From assembly GCA_000727475.1 (NCBI GenBank), contig KL647294.1, forward strand, positions 618,369 through 682,368: a stretch of DNA of 64,000 nt, read 5' to 3'. Below are positions 25,085-37,300 of the stretch, piece by piece. Each line of letters begins with the position of its first letter. Position 1 is the stretch's first letter. Under the pieces are notes generated by a model, which was not told the origin of the DNA, did no database searches, and saw only the letters and a program-made list of their open reading frames with translations. This DNA comes from Sarcocystis neurona. Taxonomy: Eukaryota > Apicomplexa > Conoidasida > Eucoccidiorida > Sarcocystidae. The position numbers and the translations under genes were made by a program.

Positions 25085-25894
25085 TCAAATTCTAGTCGTC
25101 TGGCTGGTGGCGGCGCTATTTGTTGTCCTGGTGAGTAATTCCAGAAGTAAATTCTGAAGAACTGTTCCGGGAAGATCCACAGGCAGAAGCCCCTGCGGAG
25201 GAACAGACTGCGGGTTAAAGCGGTCGTGGACGCTGAGCATGTCATATAGGCCCATGACGGGAGTGAGCGCCGGCGATGACGCTCTTTGTGAAAGATTGAC
25301 ATAGTACGCGGCATCTTGAGGATGCAGCGCAGCCCACAGATGAAATAAGATACTCGTCAGCCATTCGTCCGTCTTACTGAAGCCGAACGGCGTTGGGAGC
25401 TGTGGGCCCGACCACAGAGAATTCACTAAGGTCTTCGACGTGGAAAAGGCTCGCAGTGGATCGGAAACAGATCTATTTCCGCTGCCAGTTGCCTCCTTGG
25501 CTTGACCTTCTGAATACTGCGCTTCACCCCGTAAACGGACGCTCTCTTCCAGTGTAGGTGTCCCCGTTTTCACCCATTGTTTTTCATGCGCATCGCTGAG
25601 CCGTGGTGGAGTGTCAGGAGATCCGAGGAACTCCGGAGAACGCGAATTCAGCGAGGGAAAAGGTCTGACGAAATAATTGTGGAGGGAAGGAGTGTCAGGT
25701 AGTTCATACTGCATAGTGGAATATAAAGGATCTTCAAGCCAGCCTAATGGTGATGGCGCAGTGGTGGTTGGAAGCGTCTCATCTGGTGACAATATATTTA
25801 TTGCCTGAATGGAAGGCACGCTGACAGCAGCAACGAGAGCCACGTGGAGGCAAACGCTGAAATATTGACTTATCTTCTGTCGTGTCAGTCTCAT
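25085..25894 (-). CDS. Small secreted protein, single exon
   Basis: The ATG at 25894 starts a 269-residue frame; the codons further upstream lack an ATG. Residues 1-31 form a strong signal peptide: basic start (MRLTRQK), hydrophobic core (VCLHVALVAAVSV) and a likely cut after SIQA. The mature part is rich in Pro, Ser, Thr and Leu, and has one short hydrophobic patch (WLTSILFHLWAALH). It has one NRS and one NLS N-glycosylation sequon, no Cys pattern after the leader and no obvious repeat. I recognise no family. The signal peptide and single-exon layout suggest a coccidian secreted protein. Confidence 0.65.
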   Translation of the reverse strand: MRLTRQKISQYFSVCLHVALVAAVSVPSIQAINILSPDETLPTTTAPSPLGWLEDPLYSTMQYELPDTPSLHNYFVRPFPSLNSRSPEFLGSPDTPPRLSDAHEKQWVKTGTPTLEESVRLRGEAQYSEGQAKEATGSGNRSVSDPLRAFSTSKTLVNSLWSGPQLPTPFGFSKTDEWLTSILFHLWAALHPQDAAYYVNLSQRASSPALTPVMGLYDMLSVHDRFNPQSVPPQGLLPVDLPGTVLQNLLLELLTRTTNSAATSQTTRI

Positions 25895-28800
25895 CTTAAC
25901 GTCGCTTGCAAGATACAAAGGAAGTTCAACCAAAACGGCTAGCCGGCGGATTAATGTATCACTTCGCAGACAACTGCCTGCTACGGTGCCCTTTTACAAA
26001 CACTGTAGGGGACTCTGTTTAGCGAAGCACTTTAGTCCAAGAGAAAAAAAGCCCGATGTGGCGCTATTTTGCGAGAGGGCTATAGTGAGATCTACAGCTT
26101 TTGTCAACAACCGACTAAATATATAAAGTGGCTTGCATGACTGTACGCGTCTTGCCTCTTCCCTGTAAAAACGTAGGAGGTTTTCACAGGGGTGCCAAAA
26201 AGATGTAAGTTGTGACTGCGCCCTGTGATGGGAGGGCTGTGGTGGCTGCAGACGTCGTACACCTGTAAAAGTGCTGAGGTACTCCAGATATCAGTTGTGT
26301 GCGTTCTTCGGCGCCTGCGGATGACGGCTCGTGCGGGTTAGGTCACACATTGGAAAAGAACAGTTCCATGGGTTGCGAACACTGTCTTTTGAATACGTCA
26401 GTAAAATCCACTTTCCTACCAAACACATCACAGAGTCCCTCTAGAGTGCAGGTGAATACTGCAGAAGTGTGCTGGGACCTCAAGCCGGTGTGTTTTTGGC
26501 TTCTCACTGTGCGAACTATAGGAGCTGTTTGCTCTAATGGACTATCCTTCCCTGCTTTGCAGGCCTCAGTCGACAGTAGTGTCGCTGGAGGCGCGAAGGG
26601 TCACAATATGAAATTACTCTAGTTATTTTTCGACCCTGCGCTGGACCCGCATGTCACACTTCGAGAGAGCTTGCACTGGAGCATTCGTCACAGTGACAGA
26701 CCTGGGTAAAGCGGTTGGCTCTCCCGGGTCTGCGGATATACACATTCCCGGACTTAGCTACAAAACACCCAACGATGGGTGCACAGGTACGTCCCCGGTA
26801 ACTAGGCGGACATGAATTCAGGCGGTCACATGTGGACTGTTCAGCAAATCGTGGATGCTTCGTTGTCCTGATGATGTAAGAGAATCTGTTTCTAGCTGGT
26901 TTATGACAACTCTAGGTAATGCGCTGAAAAACTCCAAAAGGCACGGACGAATGTCTTTTAGACGTAACTTCTTCATAGCAGGAAGGCACCTTCGAGGGTG
27001 TCGACAAAGGAAACACTTCGCGTGTCCTTTGCTGAAGATTGCTAGTGTCTTGTAAGAGGGGCATGCTACGTTATTAGTCCTCGGCGAGGTTGACACTTTC
27101 GATCAGCTGTCGAGCTTCGTAGTCTTTTCCATTCCTGAACCAGTTGGTCACCATTTACGCCCAGCTGCACACTTGCAGGAGTTAAGGTCAAAAGTACAAA
27201 GCTGCTCACTTTCGATAGATGAAGTCAAAAATCGGCAGGTCGCTTCCGTAGGTAGTAGGCCTTCGGGCTAACTGTGCCCCCCTGACTCCAACATGAACTT
27301 AGGCTCTTCAATCAGGTTCCATAGAGATCATGTTTAAGGCTTCCCCAGAAAAGCCCACCGAGCGGGGAGAGGCACCCACCTAAATAAAGCTGGAGTCGCT
27401 GATAAGGTACCGAACTGTGGACTGCTCCTACGTAGCTCGGAAAATTCAGCTTTTGCAGCCTCCTTTATCGCTTGTTCGCCCCAGCTATCTCCACCCTCTG
27501 CTGCTCGTAGGTCTCGTGGCCCGTGACGCAATCATTTGGCGGACGCTGGCGCGGAAGAGCTCCAGTATCCTCTCCACACTAAGAGCCGTGTCGCACTTTC
27601 TCTAAATTCGCCAGCCAGCAATATTTGGTGTGATTTAGCACAGGGATTAGCAAGAAGACGCTTTAGCCTAGTGTCTCGTACGTTATCACAGCTTTACCAC
27701 AGCGTTACCACAGCGTTACCACAGTGAAACGGGCTACGTGTGCGGCACAAGATTTTAGCCCACCTGCAAGTGACATCGATTGTTTTGAGACGACGGCGCC
27801 GGACGTATTTTCTGTGATGTCCGTCTTCCTGTTCCGTGCTACGTACAACAACAGGCAACATTTGTTCACCACAGAGAGAAAAAAGGAGTTAGAACTATTC
27901 ATTTGTGGAGTGCTGCGGGGAGTTGTGTACGTTTCTTGTCGCTCCAACATGTGCCCTCTTTGCTCTGTGACGAGAGATCTGTTTCCACGTGACGGAAGGA
28001 GGTTTTGAGCCAGCATGCTGACGTGCACCTCTTAGGCAAACTTTAGACTTGAAGGCGCCTGCACCTGCATTCTTTCGACTCTCGCCTACTACGAGGATAG
28101 CTTCGGCACCATCGCCGGACAACGGCGGGGCTTTGAAAGTCCAATTTAAAACCTGTGTTCCAGTTTTAATTGGCTTCGTGAAGGGTTCCTACTCTCTTTT
28201 CGTGGAGCACGCAGCGTCCACCCTTCAGTTCGAGAAGCACGGGCGTAAGTCTGGCGCTCACGAGGCGATATGCCTTGAAGGAGGCGTGACAGGAACCATC
28301 AGATGCTACTGTTCGTTCGTGCGTGAGCGCCGCGGTAAGTCTTTCTCCGAAGCTCCCGCTCGTGCCGGCTTGCGGGAATAGCTGCCGTAGCATTTCGCTT
28401 GAAGCCGCCGCGAAGGCTGAATGCGTCCACTTTGCGGTGGAAGCAGGCACTACAGGTGGGACAGTGTGGACTGCTGAGTTCCTGGCTCCGCCGTCTACGC
28501 AAAGTTTACCGGGCAGATAAGATGTACTGTACCTCCTCATGTTGTGTGTTACCACTTGGAACCGCTGGACAGCTTCCCACAGTCAGGTGCGCAGCGTCAG
28601 CTGTGTCGGTTCTGGTACTGTTATGAAGGGGGACAAAAGTTCTTTGGGATGAGGTGTATACGGGGGAGTCCATGAAACGGACTCCCCCAAGGGAGAAAAA
28701 GTGAAGGAAATGGACTGAGGACGCCTGTCAAGAAACGACCAAACAAAAATGCTGATAAACGACATGGAGGTGGACAGCAGCTTTGCTGAAGTGTTGTGCC

Positions 28801-30182
28801 GCGTAGCGACTGGATTTCGGCTTCGACGTCGCTTTCGAAAAGTCACTTTCAAAATTCCCTTTTGATGCTCTCTCCTTTAAACGACGTCATCGACGACACT
28901 GGTTCATATGGTGAGGCCAAGGTTGTGGTGTCGGGTCGTGAAGCTGCGTCATGCTGATGCATCTGGTCAGCTACGTCATGAAGCTGCTTGGAGCAAAGCT
29001 CACGTAGAGCCATCAGGAGCGAAGGCGCAGAATTTCTGGGGCCACTGAGTCGCCACAATAGTATTTGTACACCCTGTACTGAAGAGGGGCCCTTGTGCAG
29101 TTTCCAACGCGTGGGCAGTTGAACACCGTCAGCGTTCTCACCAGTTCGCCACCAGAGTGAATATGCAAGATGTAGCCGGAGCGCAAGCGTACAACAAAGT
29201 GCTTCATTTCTTCGCACTGCCAGCTCCTGTTGTGCAGAGCAAACTCTCAAGCAACTTGGTCTCGTCCAAAGGCGTAACCCACAGGTGAACATATTTGCGC
29301 GCGACACACGGAATGCTGACAAACTGGGTCTTCACCTCCACACACAAAAGCATTGTTGACCCAGCGCTCACTAATCAGTGCATACGGCCTTTCACCAAGG
29401 AGTTACAGAAGGCACTGGAGGCTCAAGTTAACGGTGACAGGGGCTCCCACTAAGGCACAGACTCGACGCACGCGAGTTGCTGTGCGTGTAACTTAACGCT
29501 GACGGCGAAGGGATGCCGTCTTCTCCCTTAGAAGGGAACCAGTAGGTTTACGGGCGCCAGACTGAGCCGCCGACAACGCCGAATAGTGAAGCCAGGCCTG
29601 AAGGCGTTTTCGTTAGGCAGCGTAACCTTTCGAGGTCACCTGTAGCGTCCCGAACCTCCTTTTCGAAATTGTTCGTAAGGCGCTTCTACACGTCTGGGAG
29701 CAAGTAAGGCAGACCGCGTGCGCAAGCCTGGGATGCACTGTCTTCTTCGAGAAGCCGCGCAGCGCCGAGGTTACCAAAGTACTCCTGTGGCTGTTGGCAA
29801 CATGACGGAGAATAACGTGCAGGTGCAAAACGGGCAGACACACAACACGAGACAGGTACGTCTCTACAAGATGAAAGAAGCTCGCTGTGAATGGCTCAGC
29901 TGAGCGCGTGAATCATGGTAGTTTCACTGGGGCTGCTTCGCAACTTCAAATTTTACAGTTTCTAATGTCTTCTACACAAGAAAAGTTGTTCGAAACCCCG
30001 TCTCCGCTGTCTGCACGCTACATAAGGCGGACCACTAGTATCTGGTTTACTACGACGCCGTCCACGTACCATATCACGTTCTGGTGAGGACGGAATCCTT
30101 GTAAGATATTTATGTCACTTAGAAGTTCGTCCGTTGATCTGGCGGTGGCAGGTGACATTGCACACTTTGCGGACGCACATAC
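25895..30182. other. Gene-poor stretch with weak candidates only
   Basis: Should contain the promoter of the secreted protein at 25085-25894. Four tandem 11-bp units (TTACCACAGCG and variants) occur at about 27690-27724. A minus frame ending at 28849 (FKGESIKREF then stop) with an acceptor-like CCCCAG near 29040 might be a terminal exon. A plus frame at 28049-28381 is open but has no ATG. Nothing here has family support. Confidence 0.35.
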
Positions 30183-30425
30183 CTCCTGCAGCACTCTCAT
30201 TCTACAGTGAGTTCTAAATGACGTACGATAGTACGGCTGGACACGAACGAGTGGTTTACTTTCGGAAGGCCTTTTAACAAGATCTGCCGACTCGAGCCAG
30301 ATGAATTGGCCCAACGGAATACGTTCGCCGAATTCCCGTCTACGTGGGTTACTGTGAAAACTGTAGCTACAAGTGTACCTCCACCTATTTTCGATGACGA
30401 ATAAAACACCACTCTCCTCGTGCAC
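30183..30425 (-). CDS. Possible internal exon, unrecognised
   Basis: An 81-codon open block lies between an acceptor (GGCTTCGTCCAG) and a strong donor (CTGCAGGAG then GTATGTG), phase 0 on both sides. It starts VHEESGVLFVIENR and is rich in beta-type and aromatic residues (PLGQFIWLESADLVKR). A frame with ATG at 30643 (MSDLLTAELSCYG) lies just upstream and might be the preceding exon, but the space between is too short for a normal intron. No family recognised. Confidence 0.3.
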
Positions 30426-30708
30426 CTGGACGAAGCCCTCTGAGGCGTTTACATTACGCCAGTGGAGCAGCCGGAATACTCCATTGCGTGTAACACGAGT
30501 TTTTGTGGGTACACATGCGCATCATAACTTATAAAACGTTCGACTAACATATTGACGGGGGAATCCGTTCGCATCACGGAGTTGGTCTCCCTCCTGCATG
30601 GCAATCCATAACACGACAGTTCTGCGGTCAACAAGTCCGACATACCGCCGCATACAGATGTCGAGCTTTCCCTATCAAAGGACGACTTCCCAGTAGAGTG
30701 TCAGCAGC

Positions 30709-30901
30709 TCGACGCCTGCACTTACACATTGGGCGGACAGCGAGAAAGCTTTTTTTTGACCGTGTGGAAAGAGCTGAAAGGCTACAAGCGACTACAGGCC
30801 AGTTCAAGTTGCGTCAGTATATAAGGGAAAGAGCGACAAAAGGTGCAGCCTTCGAAGTGGACCAGACTTTCGAGAGGGCACTGTTCACGCACTTCGAAGC
30901 A
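30709..30901 (+). CDS. Possible exon, helical, unrecognised
   Basis: An open frame between an acceptor (GTGTCAGCAG) and a donor (TTCGAAGCAG then GTGAGG). It encodes a charged helix (DRVERAERLQATTGQFK, then FEVDQTFERALFTHFEA). Phase 1 on both ends. No adjoining exon could be confirmed. Confidence 0.25.
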
Positions 30902-31651
30902 GGTGAGGACCACGAGAAGACTACCTCCGGACACGATCCTGTTTCCGACGTCTCGTGCCCAACGACTGCGGTAGTAGAAATTTTCATGCCTATCGGATGA
31001 CGTACGCGAGTGTTTTGGGTCCGTCTGTGACACAGATGTGGGGCTACTGTCGAAGAGAGAGAAGGAAGTCGCGTCCTGCTGAACAGCGAAGCACGTGTAG
31101 CTTTGGAGGGAATTCTTTTTGGCTGACTGCGCTACGAGTATCTTTTGAAGGGGCCCTTCTGAAAGACGGAAGAGAGCCAAGAATAGGGGAAGAGACACAC
31201 AGTGTTTCCTTGGATACGAAAGAGGATGTCAGCCATCCTTTAAGACCGTGTGCGCCTCGTTTCCCTCAATAATGTCCTCGGCGCTACTTCTTTCAAGGAC
31301 TGCTACGAGAGCGAATGCGCCGTTGTCGTGGGTGGCACTGCACGAGCGTTGGGCAGCGACCCTTCTTGACCGAGTAGAACTATATTCCCGTACGCTTTAA
31401 CGGACTCGTGTAGTCCCTCATATTGTAACACCGTGTTCGCCGAAATAATTCAGTATTCCCGCCTAATTCGTGTGCATCAAAATGGAAAGTTGTGCATACT
31501 TGTACGCAGTTACGCAGGTTGTTCTGCGCTAGGGAGATCACTATTTCTCATCAAAGGGCGAGTCCTGCGCCTTCATTAAAAATCACTATTCGGCTTTGAG
31601 GAACAAATCTACGCGCAGAGGAGACCAAAAATTCAGTTGCACTTATAGGAC

Positions 31652-31876
31652 CTAGACTGCGGTTTCCGCACCTGCAACTTTCAACGCAGAATGCTTGCCC
31701 GGCCCTTGTTGCAACCGGTCCTCCGCACCGCTTCTACAACGCATTGACTTCTGCTCTTCTGGTAAAGTGTAATTTTTACCTTCTAACATTGGCTCTTCTC
31801 CCAGCGCAGCGTTTTCCTCTGCGCGTACACTAGTAATTCCACTGGAGAGTGCATGCGGAACTTCTGGCTCGATCAC
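31652..31876 (-). CDS. Possible terminal exon, unrecognised
   Basis: After an acceptor-like CACCTATAG the frame reads VIEPEVPHALSSG and runs 74 codons, acidic and Glu/Ser rich, to a TAG. A protein-like minus frame at 32061-32321 could be an upstream exon, but no donor/acceptor pair was fixed. Low complexity in places; may be chance. Confidence 0.22.
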   Translation of the reverse strand: MIEPEVPHALSSGITSVRAEENAALGEEPMLEGKNYTLPEEQKSMRCRSGAEDRLQQGPGKHSALKVAGAETAV

Positions 31877-34345
31877 CTATAGGTGCGTATTCCTTCCCCC
31901 TCGCTTCCTCAACTCCGACCAACAACACGCGGGTGCTACTACTACGCTTATCTTAGCACGAGTTAACGGAGGGACGGTCCCGTGTGGAATCCTACAGGGT
32001 GGATACGTACAAGCGTACAGCAAACCTCCTCAAATACATGTACGACTACTCACCACATACTCATATCTTGGCGCAGCAGATGTGTCCAGCAACAATTACT
32101 GCAGAAAAGCTTTTCTCTTCAGTACTAAGCGCATCCACCTGGAGGACACAGCGCCAGCTGCGAAGCTTAGCGACAAGGTCGTATCCTCGATTCTCTCTGT
32201 CGTTGACTGTCACTTTTGCTTCATCACCTTTCGCAGCAAATTGCCGTCCAGTGAAATACAAGGGCGCCGACGCAGTTATTTTCAAGAGAATGACAGCTAA
32301 CCTTGCTGTCGTGCTTGTCAAAACGAAGAATCACTCGCCCCAGTTGGATAGAGGTTTCCGCTCAACGTTCGGAGGCGACACGCCGGCACTTTCAAGAAAA
32401 AACGAATAACGTAGATGTGCATGTACTGTCTACTACGCGGGCGAGTAGACGCGCAGCGGCAGGGACTGGCCGTGTCTGTTTTCAGTTCTTCGCGCGATGG
32501 AGTACCATGCCAGAGGCAGCGTTCTCCCTGCCCCTCCTAAATTGTCAGAAGACATTCTCGTACGCCCATGCCGTGCCGAATTATTCACAGTACTATTGCT
32601 TACTCTGCACGCAAAGCTGATCTCTTGGTAGGTTAGTGAGGAAATAGACGGGAAGTGTGTCCAATACTTTTTGCGATAAAGTCTCGTTCGCCGGCAGCAG
32701 TACGTCCCTTCTAAAGGACGTGGCACCCTTGCTGCCTTCTGTTCTTTTCTGCTGTAAGACCGAGACCAACTTATATCGTAGATAGACGGCGTGATGTTAC
32801 TGTTCTGTATCCAGGTTGTTCGTGAGATGGCTGCGGCGTACGTGTGCACATCGATGTTACCAGGCGTTCTGTTTGGGTAGGTGACTCCGGCGTAAGATTG
32901 ATTAGGCACAAAATTCACCATGTGAGAACGTACGTGGGCCTCTTTTCAATGCATGTTAATTGCTAATGGTGCACGTGTACCTACACGTACGGATGCGTGT
33001 TCGTGAATATTCATGCACCTATATGCATGTATCTGCATGTAGCTTTGTACACGGAGGAGAAATTCATGCACGTTTGGCGGCTGAGACCGCAAGAGGCATA
33101 CACCGTCCTTGTAGGTCTCTACATAGACGCGAAGACTCAATAAGACGTTCTGCTACAAAATCCAGTCAATCTGGTCCTAAACTGGTATTTATCTCGCCTA
33201 CGCGTACACACGTGTATTTGCCGGGGTCTGTCCCACCATGGCGGGTCAGCATGCACACTGTTCGAACGGCGCATGCCGTAACTATATTCCCTGTCTCTTC
33301 CTATCCTGATAGTCACATGCATTTCCTTGCGGATTCCAACGTCATCCCTAACGTTATACATTCAGAAAGAAAGATTCTCTGCCGCGTAACTGCTGCAGCT
33401 TCTTTGTCTCATCTGCGCTTTGCCGCAGCGCTGTCGCGGCTTTTCTTCCATGCCGCCGCAATCGTAGTGCTTCGAGCGTCAGCATCTGTATATACGTATA
33501 GCTGAGTACGTAGCTATGTCATCGAAGAGTGCCCGCACAGTGTGGGTCTAAAGACCTGTGTGTTGCGGGTTGGAGGACCTCCACTCCCTAGACTGGCGCA
33601 CTCCTTAAAATATGCACCGCAATGTTGTGTGTCGCATCGTCAAAGCGACCCTTGTGGACGGGTACCTTTCCATGCGGGCGGTGCCGCTTGCAAAGGGAAA
33701 TCTATGTCGTACTGATGTAAGCTGAGGTGTCCTCTTTGACCTAATACTGGTCTGTCCGATTTGAAACAGTGAATTTATTTTTCCGATGCGCTTGTGCTGC
33801 CGCCGTTTCTGTTGAAAACCTTCTGCTTGTGTGGCGGTTCAGCTTTACATCCGCCTCACGTTTGCCGCACCTCTTGCTGCTGCCCTTCCTTTCGACGCTG
33901 TGGATATACCTAAGGTGCTACTCCTACTGCTGTTACCGTGCCGTTTTTGCCGGTGGTGCTGATGCAGTGCCTCGTATTTATCGCCACAAAGTTAGTTCAG
34001 CATTCCGCATCTCCTGGGCGCAAGCCACCTGTGGCCGTACGCGGCGCTGGAATGTTTCTTCCATCTCATTCCTCCATATTTCAATGTTGTTGCTGTCCGT
34101 ATCAGATGCAGCAACAGCAGCAGCACAAGGGGGTCAGTAGCACCAGCTGTGAACCGTGGTTCTCCAACAACAGCAACCTCCCGCGCGGGAGAGCACGTTA
34201 CGGTATTACAATCAATGGAAGGACAGTTATTTCGATAAAGGCGTCGACACATATCTTTATGCACCAGCAACGAGCGCGTGTCGTATACACGGGACTAGAA
34301 ACGTCAAACACAGCGTGGGTGTGTACGCTGCATCATGTCAGCTAC
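31877..34345. other. Upstream region of the LeuRS gene
   Basis: No supported gene. The LeuRS frame is open from 33938 to the chosen start at 34346, so part of this stretch may be 5' UTR or extra coding. Confidence 0.4.
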
Positions 34346-37300
34346 ATGCTTCGCGTATGGCGGCCGGTCAGGTGGCTGCTTTGTTTGCTGCTGCTGCTGC
34401 TACTGGCGCTCCCTAAACAGCAACCATACCTGACTGCAAGGGCGTCTTTGCTATACTTTGTATCCATATCTCCTAACACCTGCCTTGGGTGGCTCTGCAA
34501 CTCTATCACCCGCCGTCCTCGTGCTGTTATTGCGGCTGCCTCCATTTTCTTTGTGCGACCCTCTGCTCTTGCTACTAGAGTCGCGCACGTGAGTGCAGCA
34601 GAAGGGGTTCCAACCAGAGAGCTCAATTTTTTAAACCGACGTAAACATCAAGATTTCTTCAGGTTTCCTCCCTCGCAGTTTCATACTGCACGTTGTCGTT
34701 TTTCCTTACAAGTAGCTTCGCGTAAAAGCGCCCAACACACAATAACTCCACAGACTCCACGTTCATGCGTTGGTCCTCCTCGCGAACAGGTAGTCACATG
34801 TTGCTGCTGGTATTCTCTGGCACCAGCGAACTACTCTTCTGACAGTCTCCTCACCACGGCAGCCAAAAGAGGAAGCAGCTGCTGTAGAATATCTACCGCA
34901 GCAGAACACCAGCAGCGACTGCACGCGGGATGTCCTGCCTATTTTGTAGGCAAGGATGCCGGAAAATTAATGGCCTCTACAGTCTCCAGCCCTACGACAG
35001 CATCTGCAGACGTACATTTTACACGTGAGTCATCTTCTGTTATTTTGGATTGCGGAGCGGCTTTTTGTGTGGTCACTTCAACATTCTCAAATAACCATCA
35101 CGGCGTACGGCGGAAGCCTCCTGGTACTGGAGGCGTGCGTAAGTGCTATTACTGCCTAGGGTTCAACCCGGAATGTGCACTCACATCCTTTAGACCACGC
35201 TGCAACACACCCTGGGACAATGCGTGTGCTCCCGGTATCTTTTTGGACAGTCGCACAGCAAATCCCTACAAGTCACGAAAAAGCGGAGGAAAATACGGGT
35301 GGCAGTTTCGCAGTCGCAAGCTCACTGTCCCAGTTTCGAAAAAGCGAGGTGGAAGCCCGCTTTTCGTCCGTCCAAGTAGAGCAGCGGCAGTTTCGCTGGC
35401 AGGAGTAGCACCCGCAGCACCTGCGCTCAACCCGTCACCGACAACAACACCGCCTGCTTCAATAGCAGTATTCACGTCAGCTGGAAGAGGACCAGCAGCA
35501 GCAACAGCGGATGGGTCGGCGGCAGGAGACAAAAGGCCATTCCCAGCAGCAGCCGTAAAAGGAGTACTCTCTGCGCCTTCAGCAGTGCAGCCTCCAATCT
35601 CGTGTTGTTCGAAAGCAGCAGCAAGAGTGATAAGAGGCGCGGAACGGGATGCACCAGCACCGTCGTTCCACGCGGCTGCAGCAAAAATAGCAGTTCCACT
35701 TGCAGGCGGATCTGCAGCAGGCCGACCAAAAATGCCGGTGTCCATAACAGCAGCAGCAGAAGCACCGGAATCAATCCCAGCAACCTCTTGTACGTCATCA
35801 TCTACACAGACGCAACTCCACTCCGATACTGCGTCGCCGCTGCCACCAGGAACTGCTTCGTATCCTTTTACGAGAATCGAAGAGAAGTGGGTGCGTTACT
35901 ACGCAGAGCACTCTGGTGATTTTTCTCCCCCGTTGCCGTGCAGTGGGCGAGCAGCTGACACAAACGTTTTCACGGCAGACCACTCTCGCTTGTCTTCCTC
36001 GTTTCCGACTCCTGCTGCGCCTTGCATCACAGGGTCTTTCGTGAATAAGGATGAGTTTGCTCCTGAAGGGTCACAAGCCAGGAAGTCCTGCGAAAACCCG
36101 TATGTGTGTTCTAATTCACCGTCACAGCCGTCATCCACGAAATTAGCCGAAGGTGTTGACGTCCACACCCCGTCACCAACAAAAGCATCTCAGCCTTTCC
36201 ATCTGCATTCACAGGAGACAAGCGAAACCGCTGAGGTGGTTGCGGAAATTGCTGGCCTGGACAGGAAACATGTAAATGAAGCACGTAAAATGGGGGCTCT
36301 GCATTTAGGGTGTTCTAGAAAAGCAGTTGAAAGCGCTGAAAGACACGCAGAGTTTGCAAAGGAAGCACCTTCTCTGGATTCGCAGCTCTCTGTGAAAGTA
36401 CCTAGAACTGCTGCGCTGTGTGTACGGGAGACACATGGGCAACACCACACAAGTAAACGCATACAAAGTGAAGCAGTCACAAGTGTCACCACAGGCGCTG
36501 GATATGCGACTTCCTGGAAGCACCGACTTGAATCTGCACAGCGCACTGATATACCAGGGCAGAGACAGCGAAATCTCGAGCGGGCAAGTACTCCTGCGGG
36601 GGAGCGGAAGCCAGAGAAAAAGCCGGCTATTCCACCTTCGGCAGCAGAGCTGCGCAGACCAGGAGCGGTTCTTCTTCAAAACACCAAGAATAAGCCAGTG
36701 GCAGAGGCTTCTGCACCTCCTGAGCCTGCTCCAGAAGAACAAGAGCGCAAGAAGTACTACGTCCTTTCCATGATTCCCTATCCTTCAGGAGAGGGCCTCC
36801 ACGTTGGTCATTGTCTCACTTATACAGTTGCTGATGTGGTGGCACGTTACAGGCGGCTGCAGCTGCGCGGTGAGCTTCTGCGCAGCCAAAATAGCAGAAA
36901 CGGGGGAAGGGCGACTAGTTTGGACAGAGAAGACGAAGAGGGAGAGCAACAGCAAGTAAAACAACAACGACGTCGAGAAGACCAGGAAGAGGAGTTGAAC
37001 AAGCGTGCTGCGAACATGTTTGTGAACGAGCCGACGAACGAACGCGATGGCTTGACGTGTGACCAGAGCATCGAGCGACGAAGTTGCGAACAGGCATGTT
37101 CGGGGTTGCGGGACAAAGACGAAGCATTTCGCCCTGATACACCGGTGCAAGCCGTGGTGGCTCATGTAACAGAGAACGCTAGTGCCCCAAAGGACTCACA
37201 ACACTCACAACCGACCTGCGGCTTCGGAAGACCACCTCGAACAGGAGGAGAGGAAGAAGGCAGAGCGCTTTTGAATCAGAGGCAGAGAGAAATGCAGCAA

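Noticed and set aside
33938..34345. Extra N-terminal LeuRS coding upstream of 34346
   Set aside because: The frame is open, but starting at 34346 places a strong signal peptide at the very N-terminus, as expected for an apicoplast protein.
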